Part shown: positions 32,477 to 41,701 of the stretch, piece after piece
Numbering within the stretch: the stretch's first letter is position 1
How the letters are laid out: the number at the start of each line of letters is the position of its first letter
Source of the DNA: Lutibacter sp.
GTDB taxonomy: Bacteria; Bacteroidota; Bacteroidia; Flavobacteriales; Flavobacteriaceae
NCBI RefSeq assembly: GCF_016342705.1
Contig: NZ_JAEINV010000007.1
Location: 1-64,000, forward strand
DNA length: 64,000 nt
Direction: 5' to 3'
Position numbers and translations under genes: made by a program
The notes under the pieces: generated by a model
Databases searched by the model: none
Told to the model about the DNA's origin: nothing
Seen by the model: the letters and a program-made list of their open reading frames with translations, nothing else

Positions 32477-32758
32477 ATGGATAATAGAACTCAATTTTAC
32501 AAAAAATTAAAGAAAAAATTAAAGCAAGATACCTCTTTTCCAACAAAATACTTGTTTAAATTTATTGTACCTACAGCGGAAGACAAAATAAATCAAATTG
32601 AAAATTTATTTAATTATGAAGGTGCGGTAATTAATAAAACTACTTCAAAAACTGGTAAATATACAAGTGTTTCTATACATGTTGTTATGAAAAAAGCCGA
32701 TCATATAATTATAAAATATATGGAAGCTGAAAAAATAGAAGGAATAATATCTTTGTGA
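32477..32758 (+). CDS. DUF493 (YbeD-like) family protein
   Basis: 93 residues from the ATG at 32477; an earlier ATG at 32426 would add 17 residues with no family match. The pattern FPTKYLFKFIVP...KINQIENLF...TGKYTSVSIHVVMKKADHII is typical of DUF493, an ACT-like alpha/beta domain of uncertain role (the E. coli relative YbeD is linked to lipoate or stress). The gene stands alone, facing the three foldase genes. Confidence 0.82.
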   Translation: MDNRTQFYKKLKKKLKQDTSFPTKYLFKFIVPTAEDKINQIENLFNYEGAVINKTTSKTGKYTSVSIHVVMKKADHIIIKYMEAEKIEGIISL

Positions 32759-32861
32759 TACTTTTAACAACAAAAACAAAAAATAAAAAATAAATTGCAA
32801 CGTTTTTTGTATCATAAAATTTAATTGTAACAATTATATTACAACACACATATTTAACAAT

Positions 32862-34469
32862 ATGGATTTAAAAAAAATCACTTTTATTGTACTTATTATT
32901 GCCTTTAATTTAAATGCACAAAATAATCAAAAAGTATTATTCTCTATTGATAATGAGCCAGTTTACACTCAAGAATTTGTGAATGTTTACAAGAAGAATA
33001 TTAATTTAATAGACGATTCATCTAAAAAGGGTATTGAAAATTATTTAAACTTATATGTAAATTATAAATTAAAAGTAAAGGAAGCTTTTGAGCTACGTTT
33101 AGATACCTTTCCTAAATTTAAAAGTGAACTTAGTGAATATAAATCAAATTTAATAGCGCCTTATTTAAAGGATAAAAATGTATCAGAACATTTAATTAAA
33201 GAGGCGTATGATAGAATTACAAAAGAAGTTGATGTAAGTCACATATTACTATTTATAAAACCTGACGCAACCGCAAATGACACGTTAATTGCCTATAATA
33301 AGTTAATAGAAGCAAGGAATTTAATTTTAGCCGGAAAGAGTTTTGCTGAAGTTGCTTTAAAATATTCTGAAGATCCAACCGTACAACAAAACGGAGGAAG
33401 AATAGGTTATTTTACAGGTTTACAAATGGTATATCCATTTGAGAATACTGCGTTTAATACAAAAATAGGCGATGTTTCTATGCCTTTTAAAACAAAATTC
33501 GGGTATCATATAGTACAAGTTCATAATGTTAGGAATGCTAAAGGTGAAGTTGAAGTTGCCCATATAATGGTTAAAAATGATAGCTTAATTGCAAAAAATA
33601 AAATTGATGACATCTATGCTCAATTAGTTGATAGTAATACTGATTTTTTTGAGTTGGCTACTCAAGTTTCAGATGATAAAGCAACTGCTCCACAAGGTGG
33701 AAGATTGAATAAATTTGGTACTGGGCAAATGTTAGAAAGTTTTGCGAATGAGGCTTTTAAATTAGAAAATGAAGGTGATTTTTCTAAACCATTTCAAACC
33801 CAATTTGGCTGGCATATTGTAAGGTTAATTAAAAAGTATCCGATTGAAAGTTTTGAAAAGTTAAGAGATAGAATAACACAACAGGTTGAAAATGATGAGC
33901 GTTCTAATTTAATAGGTGAATCTGTAATAAATAGACTTTTTAAAGAATACAAAGTAGTTGTAAATGAAGAAGCTTTACAGCAGTTTTCTGTTAATGATTG
34001 GAAAGAAAAACCAGAACTATTTAGGAGTACTTTACTAACAATAGAAAATACACCTATTTCTCAAAACCGTTTTATATCTTACTTAAATTCTTTTACTAAT
34101 ACTAGTATAGCTAAATCATTTGCAGGTTTTAAGGAAAAAGAAGTCATCAATTATTACAAACAACATATTGAAACAGATAATGATGAATTTGCAATCATGT
34201 TTAAAGAATTTAAAGAAGGTTTGTTATTATTTGATTTATTAGAAAAGAGGGTTTGGGAAAAATCTAAAGATAGTGCGGCACTATCAAATTATTTCAATGA
34301 AAATAAAACAAAGAAATATAATCATAAAGAATTGGCTACTATAAAAGGAACTGTAATTTCAGATTTTCAGGAATATTTAGAAAATGAATGGATAAAAGAG
34401 TTAAATTTAAAATACAAAGTAGCATTTAATTCCTCTGAAAAAAAGAAACTTTTAAAACTAAAAATATAA
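32862..34469 (+). CDS. Parvulin-type peptidylprolyl isomerase (foldase 1)
   Basis: 535 residues with a signal peptide (KKITFIVLIIAFNLNAQ). Two PPIC/parvulin domains are seen at about 125-230 (VDVSHILLFIK, FAEVALKYSEDPTVQQNGGRIGYF and FKTKFGYHIVQVH) and 235-330 (VAHIMVKND, GGRLNKFGTGQM and FQTQFGWHIVRLI). The C-terminal ~200 residues are helical. It is a periplasmic chaperone/isomerase assisting outer-membrane protein folding, as SurA does. It begins a run of three related genes (next at +4 bp). Confidence 0.9.
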   Translation: MDLKKITFIVLIIAFNLNAQNNQKVLFSIDNEPVYTQEFVNVYKKNINLIDDSSKKGIENYLNLYVNYKLKVKEAFELRLDTFPKFKSELSEYKSNLIAPYLKDKNVSEHLIKEAYDRITKEVDVSHILLFIKPDATANDTLIAYNKLIEARNLILAGKSFAEVALKYSEDPTVQQNGGRIGYFTGLQMVYPFENTAFNTKIGDVSMPFKTKFGYHIVQVHNVRNAKGEVEVAHIMVKNDSLIAKNKIDDIYAQLVDSNTDFFELATQVSDDKATAPQGGRLNKFGTGQMLESFANEAFKLENEGDFSKPFQTQFGWHIVRLIKKYPIESFEKLRDRITQQVENDERSNLIGESVINRLFKEYKVVVNEEALQQFSVNDWKEKPELFRSTLLTIENTPISQNRFISYLNSFTNTSIAKSFAGFKEKEVINYYKQHIETDNDEFAIMFKEFKEGLLLFDLLEKRVWEKSKDSAALSNYFNENKTKKYNHKELATIKGTVISDFQEYLENEWIKELNLKYKVAFNSSEKKKLLKLKI

Positions 34470-34472
34470 CTA

Positions 34473-35321
34473 TTGAAAAATTTAATTCCATATTTAATAT
34501 TATTAATATCGTTGCAATCTTGTAATTATTTTACATTTAAAGATACTGAGAAGGAAGCAGTAGCAAGAGTTAATGATACCTATTTATATAAGGAAGACTT
34601 AACCAATATTTTTAACACAGGTTTATCCAAACAAGACAGTACATTGTTAGTTAATAGTTATATTAACAACTGGGTAAAACAGCAATTATTATTGGCTAAA
34701 GCGCAAATTAATTTAGAAGATACACAAAGTGATTTTGACGATTTGGTTAAAAAATATAGAGAAGATTTATACATTAATTCATATAAAGAGGCTGTTGTAA
34801 AACAGTATTTGAATTATGATATTACACCTCAGGATATTGATAAATTTTACAATGAAAATGGTCAAAATTTCAAATTAAATGAAGAGTTGGTTAAATTGAA
34901 ATATATAAAAATTGGCAAAGATTTAATTAATAAAAATGAGATAATACGTCTTTTTGAATCTTCAAAAAAGAAAGATTTAGACACCTTACAACACAGAGAA
35001 ATATTTTTAAAATCACAACACTTAAATGATTCAATTTGGGTGAAATTAAGTGAGCTATATATAAAAGTTCCAATTTTGAAAGATTTAGATAAACAGGAAC
35101 TTCTAAAAAAAGATAATTTTGTTAAAAAAGAAGATTCATTAAGCTTATATTTGGTCAAAATTAAAAATGTACTAAATAGAAATGAAATAGCACCAAAAAG
35201 CTATATTACTCCTTCAATTAAGCAAATGATTTTACATCAAAGAAAATTACAATTATTAAAAAATATTGAAGAAACATTATTAGAAGATGCACAAAACAAA
35301 AAACAATTTGAAATATATTAA
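34473..35321 (+). CDS. Foldase-related lipoprotein (SurA N-terminal-like)
   Basis: 282 residues starting at TTG. A lipoprotein signal ends at LQSC (Cys17). The next region, VARVNDTYLYKEDLTNIF, resembles the SurA N-terminal chaperone domain, and the remainder is helical and charged with LLAKAQINLEDTQSDFDDLVKKYREDLY. No clear parvulin motif is seen, so it may be a chaperone without isomerase activity. It lies between two parvulin genes in the same operon, 4 bp after the first and next to the start of the third. The TTG start is the only one in reach that keeps the lipobox. Confidence 0.75.
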   Translation: MKNLIPYLILLISLQSCNYFTFKDTEKEAVARVNDTYLYKEDLTNIFNTGLSKQDSTLLVNSYINNWVKQQLLLAKAQINLEDTQSDFDDLVKKYREDLYINSYKEAVVKQYLNYDITPQDIDKFYNENGQNFKLNEELVKLKYIKIGKDLINKNEIIRLFESSKKKDLDTLQHREIFLKSQHLNDSIWVKLSELYIKVPILKDLDKQELLKKDNFVKKEDSLSLYLVKIKNVLNRNEIAPKSYITPSIKQMILHQRKLQLLKNIEETLLEDAQNKKQFEIY

Positions 35322-35322
35322 A

Positions 35323-36702
35323 ATGATTAAAAAAATAACAATTTTAGCTTTTTTATTAGTAGCCTTTACTTCAAAAGCACAAGATAGTTTATCAATAAAA
35401 AGCGAAAGAATTAAAGTAGATGGAGTAGCAGTTGTTATAGGTAAAAATATTGTATTAGATTCTGATATAGAGAAGTTTAAAAAAGAATTACAGCAGCGAA
35501 TTGAAGGGAAAATTGAAATTACAGATTGTGAAATTTTAGAAGAAATAATGACACAAAAATTAATAGCGCATCATGCAGTTGTTGATAGTGTTGTAGTTAC
35601 TGATGCAGAAGTTCAATCTGAAGTAGAAAGAAATATTGGCTATTTTACACAACAATTGGGCTCTATGGAAAAAGTACTTAAAATGTACGGTTTTAATGAT
35701 GAGGAAGATTTAAGAAGTGAACTTTCAGATATTCAAAAGGAACAACTTTTAATAAAAAGAGAACGCTCTAGTATAACAGAAAAAATTGATGTTACTCCAG
35801 AAGAAGTTAGAACATACTTTAAAAACCTTGAAAAAGAGAACAGTTTGCCAGAATTTAGTGCAGAAATTGAATTGGCTCAAATAGTGAAGTATTTAAAACC
35901 AAAAGAAGAAGAAACAAATAGAGTAGTAGCCAAATTAAAAGAGATAAAAAAAGAAATTGAAGATGGCTATAGCTTTAGGTTAAAAGCCATAATCAATTCT
36001 GATGACCCAGCTGTTTCAGGAAACGGAGCAGGATCTGGAGGGAAATATACAATTACACGTGAAAGTGGTTTTATTAAAGAGTTTAAAGAAGTAGCATTTT
36101 CTTTAGATGAAGGAGAAATTTCAGAACCATTTGAATCGGGTTTTGGATATCATATTATTCAAGTTGAAAAAATTAAAGGGCAAGAGCGTGATGTACGTCA
36201 TATTTTAATACAACCAAAAATTAGTGAAGAAGAATTAAATACTTCAAAAACTGAACTTGCAAAAATTAGAAATCAAATTCTTAATGGAGAAATTACTTTT
36301 GAAGAAGCCGTTTTAAAATATTCTGATGATGTAGAAACTAAAAATAATCAAGGTTTAATATTAAATCCAGAATCTAATGATACAAAATTTGATTTAACCT
36401 TAATGGGTCCTGAATTATATGGAAAAGTTAATAATTTAAAAACTGGTGAAATTACTGAACCTTTCTACGAAGAAGTGAGGGGTGGTGAAAAAATGCATAA
36501 AATTATTTTACTAAAAAGTAAAAACGATACTCATAAAGCAGACTTTGTAAAAGATTACGAGAAAATTCAGCAGTTAACCTTGCAAAAGAAACAAGAAGAA
36601 GCTATTGAAAAATGGGTGAAAAATAAAATTGGAGATACCTATATTAAAATAGGGAATGATTTTAAAAATTGTGAATTTAAAAATAACTGGAAAAAAGATT
36701 AA
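35323..36702 (+). CDS. surA: SurA-like peptidylprolyl isomerase (foldase 3)
   Basis: 459 residues from the ATG at 35323; an upstream in-frame start at 35287 would overlap the previous gene and spoil the signal peptide. The signal is [17 protein letters not shown] SurA N-terminal domain ([21 protein letters not shown]) is followed by two PPIC domains, the first with [11 protein letters not shown] and [11 protein letters not shown], the second with VRHILIQPK and [11 protein letters not shown]. It should be the main periplasmic SurA chaperone for outer-membrane proteins. The previous gene's stop codon ends one base before its start, and MoxR follows. Confidence 0.92.
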   Translation: MIKKITILAFLLVAFTSKAQDSLSIKSERIKVDGVAVVIGKNIVLDSDIEKFKKELQQRIEGKIEITDCEILEEIMTQKLIAHHAVVDSVVVTDAEVQSEVERNIGYFTQQLGSMEKVLKMYGFNDEEDLRSELSDIQKEQLLIKRERSSITEKIDVTPEEVRTYFKNLEKENSLPEFSAEIELAQIVKYLKPKEEETNRVVAKLKEIKKEIEDGYSFRLKAIINSDDPAVSGNGAGSGGKYTITRESGFIKEFKEVAFSLDEGEISEPFESGFGYHIIQVEKIKGQERDVRHILIQPKISEEELNTSKTELAKIRNQILNGEITFEEAVLKYSDDVETKNNQGLILNPESNDTKFDLTLMGPELYGKVNNLKTGEITEPFYEEVRGGEKMHKIILLKSKNDTHKADFVKDYEKIQQLTLQKKQEEAIEKWVKNKIGDTYIKIGNDFKNCEFKNNWKKD

Positions 36703-36703
36703 T

Positions 36704-37657
36704 ATGTCGGATGTTGCTGCATTAAAACTACTGGTAGAAAAACATACAGCTTTAAAGAAAGAAATAGGTAAAATTATTATTGGTCAAAACAAAGCGGTTG
36801 ATCATATATTACTTTCTATTTTAAGTGGCGGACATTCATTATTAATTGGTGTCCCTGGTTTAGCTAAAACTCTAATTGTAAATACAATAGCTCAAACTTT
36901 AGGGTTGGAATTTAAACGTATTCAATTTACTCCAGATTTAATGCCTTCGGATATTTTAGGGAGCGAAATATTAGACGAAACAAATCATTTCAAATTTATA
37001 AAAGGCCCAATTTTCAGTAATATTATTTTGGCCGATGAAATTAATAGAACGCCACCAAAAACGCAAGCGGCACTTTTAGAAGCCATGCAAGAGCGATCAG
37101 TAACTGTAGCAGGGCATCATCATACATTGGCAAAACCATTTTTTGTTTTAGCAACTCAAAATCCAATAGAGCAGGAAGGAACATACCCGTTACCAGAAGC
37201 GCAGCTAGATAGGTTTATGTTTTCTATTAATTTAGATTACCCAACTTTTGAAGAAGAAGTTGAAGTTGTTAAAAGTACCACAAATGATATTAAAGTAAGT
37301 GTTAGTCCAATGCTTTCTACTGAAGAAATAAATGAATTTCAACACTTAATTAGGCGAATTCCTGTAGCAGATAATGTTATTGAATACGCTGTAAAATTAG
37401 TTTCTAAAACACGTCCTAATTCGGTGAATTCACCTGAAATTGTAAATAACTTTATTGATTGGGGTGCAGGGCCAAGAGCATCTCAAAATTTAATATTAGC
37501 AGCGAAGGCTAATGCCGCCGTAAACGGAAAATACTCACCTGATATTGAGGATGTTCAAGAAGTTGCATACGCAATATTAAAGCATAGAATTGTTAAAAAT
37601 TACAAAGCTGAAGCAGAAGGTATTACAGAAAAACAAGTGATAGAATCGTTGTTTTAA
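36704..37657 (+). CDS. MoxR-family AAA+ ATPase
   Basis: 318 residues from ATG 36704; a longer frame from 36656 overlaps surA and lacks family similarity. Walker A is [11 protein letters not shown] (Gly-x-x-Gly-x-Ala-Lys-Thr), Walker [24 protein letters not shown], sensor 1 [23 protein letters not shown]. MoxR ATPases act as chaperones for metal insertion or complex assembly, usually with VWA-domain partners; none is found beside it here. It ends 4 bp inside the convergent rsmD gene. Confidence 0.93.
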   Translation: MSDVAALKLLVEKHTALKKEIGKIIIGQNKAVDHILLSILSGGHSLLIGVPGLAKTLIVNTIAQTLGLEFKRIQFTPDLMPSDILGSEILDETNHFKFIKGPIFSNIILADEINRTPPKTQAALLEAMQERSVTVAGHHHTLAKPFFVLATQNPIEQEGTYPLPEAQLDRFMFSINLDYPTFEEEVEVVKSTTNDIKVSVSPMLSTEEINEFQHLIRRIPVADNVIEYAVKLVSKTRPNSVNSPEIVNNFIDWGAGPRASQNLILAAKANAAVNGKYSPDIEDVQEVAYAILKHRIVKNYKAEAEGITEKQVIESLF

Positions 37658-38202
37658 GATTCAGTTTCAGGGTTTTCAAAAAAGCTAAATACACTACCAC
37701 CATATTTTTTTTCATAGCTTATAAATGGGTTATTAAATTTGGTGAATTTAGAGTGTTCTATAATAAGAACTCCACCTTCATCTAGTAATTGATTTTTAAA
37801 AACCAATTCCACAATTTTTTCAAATAAGTCGTCTTCAAATCCATAAGGTGGATCGGCAAAAATAACATCAAATTTTGTATTTGTTCTCTCTAAATATTTA
37901 AAAACATCACTTTTTACAGTGGTAATTCCTAATTCAAGTTCATCAGAAATTTGATTAATATATTTTATGCAACCAAAATTTTCATCAACAGAAGTTATTT
38001 TTTCTGTGCCTCTAGATCCAAATTCGTAACTAATATTTCCAGTTCCTGAAAATAAATCTAGAACTGCTATTTCATGAAAGTAATAAAGGTTGTTTAATAT
38101 ATTAAATAAAGCTTCCTTAGCAATATCAGTTGTTGGTCTAACAGGTAATTTTTTTGGAGCTTGTAACCTTTTGCTCTTAAATTTTCCGGAAATAATTCGC
38201 AT
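37654..38202 (-). CDS. rsmD: 16S rRNA (guanine966-N2)-methyltransferase RsmD
   Basis: 182 residues. The start [26 protein letters not shown] is typical (RIISG, RPT). The SAM motif is [15 protein letters not shown], and the catalytic N6/N2-type motif is [10 protein letters not shown]. The end has [10 protein letters not shown]. It methylates G966 of 16S rRNA. It follows the DUF3822 gene on the minus strand (1-bp overlap). Confidence 0.95.
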   Translation of the reverse strand: MRIISGKFKSKRLQAPKKLPVRPTTDIAKEALFNILNNLYYFHEIAVLDLFSGTGNISYEFGSRGTEKITSVDENFGCIKYINQISDELELGITTVKSDVFKYLERTNTKFDVIFADPPYGFEDDLFEKIVELVFKNQLLDEGGVLIIEHSKFTKFNNPFISYEKKYGGSVFSFFENPETES

Positions 38203-39047
38203 TAAATTTGATTTAGTAACGTATAGTGTTGGTGAGAAGAAATGCCTTCTAAAATATTATTATAAGATAAATTGTTGTAAAAACTAACGTTTCTAACATA
38301 TTGGTATGCAATTTTATATAATTCAGATTCTTTTTCAATATCACCCATTAATATTAATTGAAATTCTTCTGGGTTTAAATTTAATTGTTCTGCAATAAAA
38401 AGGATATAGTATATAAAGTCTTCTTTTGTTTTAAAATTGAAGATATTATAAAGGTCTAGCTTTTTATTTTTTAAAACAACTATTTCAAAAGTATGTTGTG
38501 TAATATTTACAAAACAATGCTGTTCTACATTATTTTTAAACTCATTTAATAAACTTTCAATTAAAACGGTTGATGCATGTTTAAATATAAAGGACCCATA
38601 TATATCAAATAAGAAATTATTAACATTTACAAACGGAATATATACATTTACAATGTCTGAATTTTTGAGTTCATCATACGTAATAAAGTCGTTTTCAAGA
38701 ACTTTTATAGAGTATTTCAAGTAGTTTGACAAGTTGTTTTTGTCAAAAATAGGTTTAGGAACCTGAGTTACTAAATTATTAAAATGTGTAACACTTACGG
38801 ATGTGTATTTATGTTTAAGAATAGTGTTAGTTTCATAAAGCTGTTCTACAAATTCTAAATGTTTGTAAGGTGAGATTTCGTGTTCATCTATAAACTGTAA
38901 GTATTCAAAATGTAGGATGTCTTTTGAATGCATGTTATAGATACAAAAAGAAAATCCATCCAAACTAAGTTGGATGGATAAATGATAATCTTCTAGATTG
39001 TTAAAATCTATATTATTCTTCGATATCTTTTTTATCTGCTTTATCAT
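38202..39047 (-). CDS. DUF3822 family protein
   Basis: 281 residues from the ATG at 39047, or 293 from one at 39083 that overlaps the previous gene more. Both overlap its C-terminal codons. The pattern YHLSIQLSLDGFSFCIYN, EHEISPYKHLEFVEQLY, VSVTHFNNLVTQVPKP and a final LMGDIEKESELYKIAYQYVRN fits DUF3822, a Bacteroidota family with an ASKHA-like (actin-fold) appearance and no known function. It is coupled with rsmD downstream. Confidence 0.82.
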   Translation of the reverse strand: MIKQIKKISKNNIDFNNLEDYHLSIQLSLDGFSFCIYNMHSKDILHFEYLQFIDEHEISPYKHLEFVEQLYETNTILKHKYTSVSVTHFNNLVTQVPKPIFDKNNLSNYLKYSIKVLENDFITYDELKNSDIVNVYIPFVNVNNFLFDIYGSFIFKHASTVLIESLLNEFKNNVEQHCFVNITQHTFEIVVLKNKKLDLYNIFNFKTKEDFIYYILFIAEQLNLNPEEFQLILMGDIEKESELYKIAYQYVRNVSFYNNLSYNNILEGISSHQHYTLLNQI

Positions 39048-39747
39048 AAAATGGAGGCCAGTTACCATCTTCGCTAACTTCACCTAATGATCCTACTCTA
39101 ATAAATTCACCTTTAATTTCTTCACCACCAATAGCTTCTTTTTCTTGCTTGATAAGATTCATATCCATACCTTCTAAAATTAAAGCTTTATCTACTTTAA
39201 CTTCAAAAACTGGAGCTTTTAGGCCTATAATTTTTTCTACAAAACCAATTTCAATTTTAAACATTTGGTCAGTACCAGGTATTTTAAGCATATTTTTGTA
39301 GTCTTTACCTGCAAATTTGGCTTTTACATCTTCGTAACCAATAGTATCAACTACTCTTTCTTCAATTTCTTTTGTAATACCACCACCAACACTAACACTT
39401 TTTACAACGTTTCTTGTTTGGGTTAATGCAAATTTACCATTTTCAATAAAGCTAATTAATTCTTCTCCATTATCAGTATATCTTCCTTTTACTTTTTTGA
39501 AAGCAACTTCAGCATCTCTAATAATTTTCATACTTTCAATAACCCTAGCATACTTAACTTTTTTCTCTTTGTTAAATTGCATTGGCTTTTGTATTTCGAA
39601 ATTGATTTTATAAACTAATAAAGCTGCTATTGCAATTAATAAAACCGATAAAACCCAATGTAATTTCTTTGGAATAAAATTAACAATGGCGTAAGCTAAA
39701 AACGCGGTAACTACAATTGCCGCTATAATAATCAATATTGTTGTCAT
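39013..39747 (-). CDS. Conserved membrane-anchored hypothetical protein
   Basis: 244 residues. Two hydrophobic spans (LIIIAAIVVTAFLAYAIVNF and LHWVLSVLLIAIAALLVYKI) are followed by a soluble region with VESMKIIRDAEVAFKKVKGRYTDN, which resembles pilin-like helices in type II secretion pseudopilins ("I.R.A..AF...KGRY"). The rest includes DTIGYEDVKAKFAGKDYKNM and an acidic, Lys-rich tail. It has no named function that I recognise. The C-terminal codons overlap the DUF3822 start by 35 bp. Confidence 0.7.
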   Translation of the reverse strand: MTTILIIIAAIVVTAFLAYAIVNFIPKKLHWVLSVLLIAIAALLVYKINFEIQKPMQFNKEKKVKYARVIESMKIIRDAEVAFKKVKGRYTDNGEELISFIENGKFALTQTRNVVKSVSVGGGITKEIEERVVDTIGYEDVKAKFAGKDYKNMLKIPGTDQMFKIEIGFVEKIIGLKAPVFEVKVDKALILEGMDMNLIKQEKEAIGGEEIKGEFIRVGSLGEVSEDGNWPPFYDKADKKDIEE

Positions 39748-39781
39748 TTGTGTTTGTATTTGTAATTTTTATCTGTGTACG

Positions 39782-39789
39782 CAAATCTA
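39782..39789 (-). promoter_or_regulatory. -7 box for the membrane-anchored gene
   Basis: On the minus strand TAGATTTG matches TAnnTTTG, about 35 bases before the ATG at 39747. Confidence 0.45.
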
Positions 39790-39834
39790 CAAATTTTTTT
39801 TAATGAGAAAAACTTTTAAGCATAAATCAATTTG

Positions 39835-39842
39835 TATATTTG
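39835..39842 (+). promoter_or_regulatory. -7 box for the RecD-like helicase gene
   Basis: TATATTTG matches TAnnTTTG and ends 14 bases before ATG 39857. It lies inside the longer frame starting at 39803, which argues for 39857 as the true start. Confidence 0.5.
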
Positions 39843-39856
39843 AATTTTATTACAAA

Positions 39857-41284
39857 ATGATCAAAACTACACAAGAATTTTACAAAAACCTTATAGATAA
39901 TTTTCCTTTTGAGCCAACAAACTTGCAAGATATTTTATTGTTTAAGTTAACTGACTTTATTTTTGAAAATAAAAACAATCAATTATTTTTAATAAAAGGG
40001 TATGCTGGTACAGGTAAAACAACTTCTATTAGTACAGTTGTTAATAATTTGTGGAAAGCTGGTAAGAAAGCGGTTTTATTGGCTCCAACGGGTAGAGCAG
40101 CAAAGGTAATTTCTGGATATTCGGGCAGGCAAGCATTTACAATCCATAAAAAAATATATCATCCTCGTAAAAATAAATCGGGAGGAGTAGATTTTACCTT
40201 GCAAACAAATAAGCATACAAATACTATTTTTATTGTTGATGAAGCCTCCATGATTCCAGATACTTCAACGAGTGGTAATTTGTTTGAAAATTCATCATTA
40301 TTAGACGATTTAATGTCATATGTGTACTCTGGAGCACATTGTAAACTAATTTTAATTGGAGATACAGCGCAATTACCGCCTGTAAAGTTAGAATTAAGTC
40401 CAGCATTGGATGCTCAAAAACTCAAATTAAATTATGATAAAGATGTTATAGAAATAGAGTTGAACGAAGTAATGCGTCAACATGCCGAGTCTGGAATTTT
40501 AGTAAATGCGACAGAATTAAGATACATTTTGGCAAATAATGGCTTTAATGATTTTAAATTTAGATTGGGTTACCCAGATTTAATTCGGTTAATTGATGGG
40601 TATGAAATTGAAGATGCCATAAATAGCGCTTATGATAATTTTGGTGTTGAAGATACCGCATTTATTGTACGATCAAATAAAAGAGCAAATCAATACAACC
40701 AACAAATAAGAAGTAAAATTCGCGGTCAGGAAAATGAAATCTCTACTGGCGATTTTGTGATGGTTGTTAAAAACAATTATTTTTGGTTAAAAGAAAGTAG
40801 TGATGCGGGTTTTATTGCCAATGGCGATATTTGTGAAATACTTCAAATTTTTAGTATTAAAGAGTTGTACGGTTTTAAGTTTGCCGAAGTAAAAATTAGA
40901 ATGATTGATTACCCAAATCAAAAACCTTTTGAAACGGTATTGTTGCTAGACACTTTAACTTCGGAAACACCATCTTTATCTTATGAAGAGTCTAATAAAC
41001 TATATCATGAAGTTGGAAAAGATTTTGCTCATGAAACTTCAAAATATAAACAACTATTAGGTATTAAAAAAAGTAAACACTTTAATGCGTTACAAGTAAA
41101 GTTTTCTTACGCAGTTACGTGTCATAAATCGCAAGGAGGACAGTGGAAAACAGTTTTTATTGAACAACCTTATTTGCCAGACGGACAAAGTATACCTTAT
41201 TTACGCTGGTTATACACGGCGGTTACAAGAGCTCAGGAAAAAGTATATTTAATAGCTTTTAAAGATGATTTTTTTATTGAATAG
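39857..41284 (+). CDS. RecD-like/Dda-type superfamily 1 DNA helicase
   Basis: 475 residues from ATG 39857. Walker A is IKGYAGTGKTTSIS, Walker B IVDEASMIPD, followed by LIGDTAQLPPVKLELSPAL, IELNEVMRQ and in the C-terminal half TCHKSQGGQWKTVFIEQ (UvrD_C_2) and RWLYTAVTRAQEKVYLI. It is a 5'-3' helicase of the RecD2/Dda type, without the RecD N-terminal extension. The partner nuclease subunits (RecB/RecC) are not nearby, so it probably acts alone. Confidence 0.9.
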   Translation: MIKTTQEFYKNLIDNFPFEPTNLQDILLFKLTDFIFENKNNQLFLIKGYAGTGKTTSISTVVNNLWKAGKKAVLLAPTGRAAKVISGYSGRQAFTIHKKIYHPRKNKSGGVDFTLQTNKHTNTIFIVDEASMIPDTSTSGNLFENSSLLDDLMSYVYSGAHCKLILIGDTAQLPPVKLELSPALDAQKLKLNYDKDVIEIELNEVMRQHAESGILVNATELRYILANNGFNDFKFRLGYPDLIRLIDGYEIEDAINSAYDNFGVEDTAFIVRSNKRANQYNQQIRSKIRGQENEISTGDFVMVVKNNYFWLKESSDAGFIANGDICEILQIFSIKELYGFKFAEVKIRMIDYPNQKPFETVLLLDTLTSETPSLSYEESNKLYHEVGKDFAHETSKYKQLLGIKKSKHFNALQVKFSYAVTCHKSQGGQWKTVFIEQPYLPDGQSIPYLRWLYTAVTRAQEKVYLIAFKDDFFIE

Positions 41285-41312
41285 TTGAGTTTTTAGAGAT
41301 AATATTCAAAAT

Positions 41313-41633
41313 CTATTTAAACATATCCATTCCAGGAATATTTGGCATTCCATCTTTTGCGGCAGCCGCTAATTCAGTTTCACTAATTGAATTTGCTTTT
41401 TCTAAGGCTTTGTTTAGTGCAATTACTAAAAAATCTTCCAATTCTTCTTTGTCTGTAAGTTCTTCAGAAATTGAAATATTTTTAACCGCTCTATTGGCTG
41501 TAACAGTTACTTTTACCAATCCGTTTCCGGCTTCACCATCAATTAAAATAGTGTTTAATCGTAATTTAGTAGCTTCAATTTTTTGTTGTGCTTCTTTTAA
41601 TTTAGCCATCATTCCAGATAAGTCTCCAAACAT
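41313..41633 (-). CDS. YbaB/EbfC nucleoid-associated protein
   Basis: 106 residues, with the family motif [16 protein letters not shown], the central strand [16 protein letters not shown] and the C-terminal [11 protein letters not shown] (typical of YbaB). It binds DNA as a dimer and is conserved in bacteria. It is divergently transcribed from the oligopeptidase gene with overlapping promoters. Confidence 0.95.
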   Translation of the reverse strand: MFGDLSGMMAKLKEAQQKIEATKLRLNTILIDGEAGNGLVKVTVTANRAVKNISISEELTDKEELEDFLVIALNKALEKANSISETELAAAAKDGMPNIPGMDMFK

Positions 41634-41663
41634 TTTGTTACATTTTTAACAGTTGATACCAAG

Positions 41664-41680
41664 CAAATATAGTATTTTTG
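41664..41680. promoter_or_regulatory. Back-to-back divergent -7 boxes (ybaB / oligopeptidase B)
   Basis: TATATTTG on the minus strand (41671-41664) and TATTTTTG on the plus strand (41673-41680) are 1 bp apart. The plus promoter would start near 41685 and serve the ATG at 41702. The minus one would start near 41659 and serve the ybaB ATG at 41633. The two polymerases cannot bind together. Confidence 0.5.
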
Positions 41681-41701
41681 CGAACTATTGAAAATAAATT
41701 A

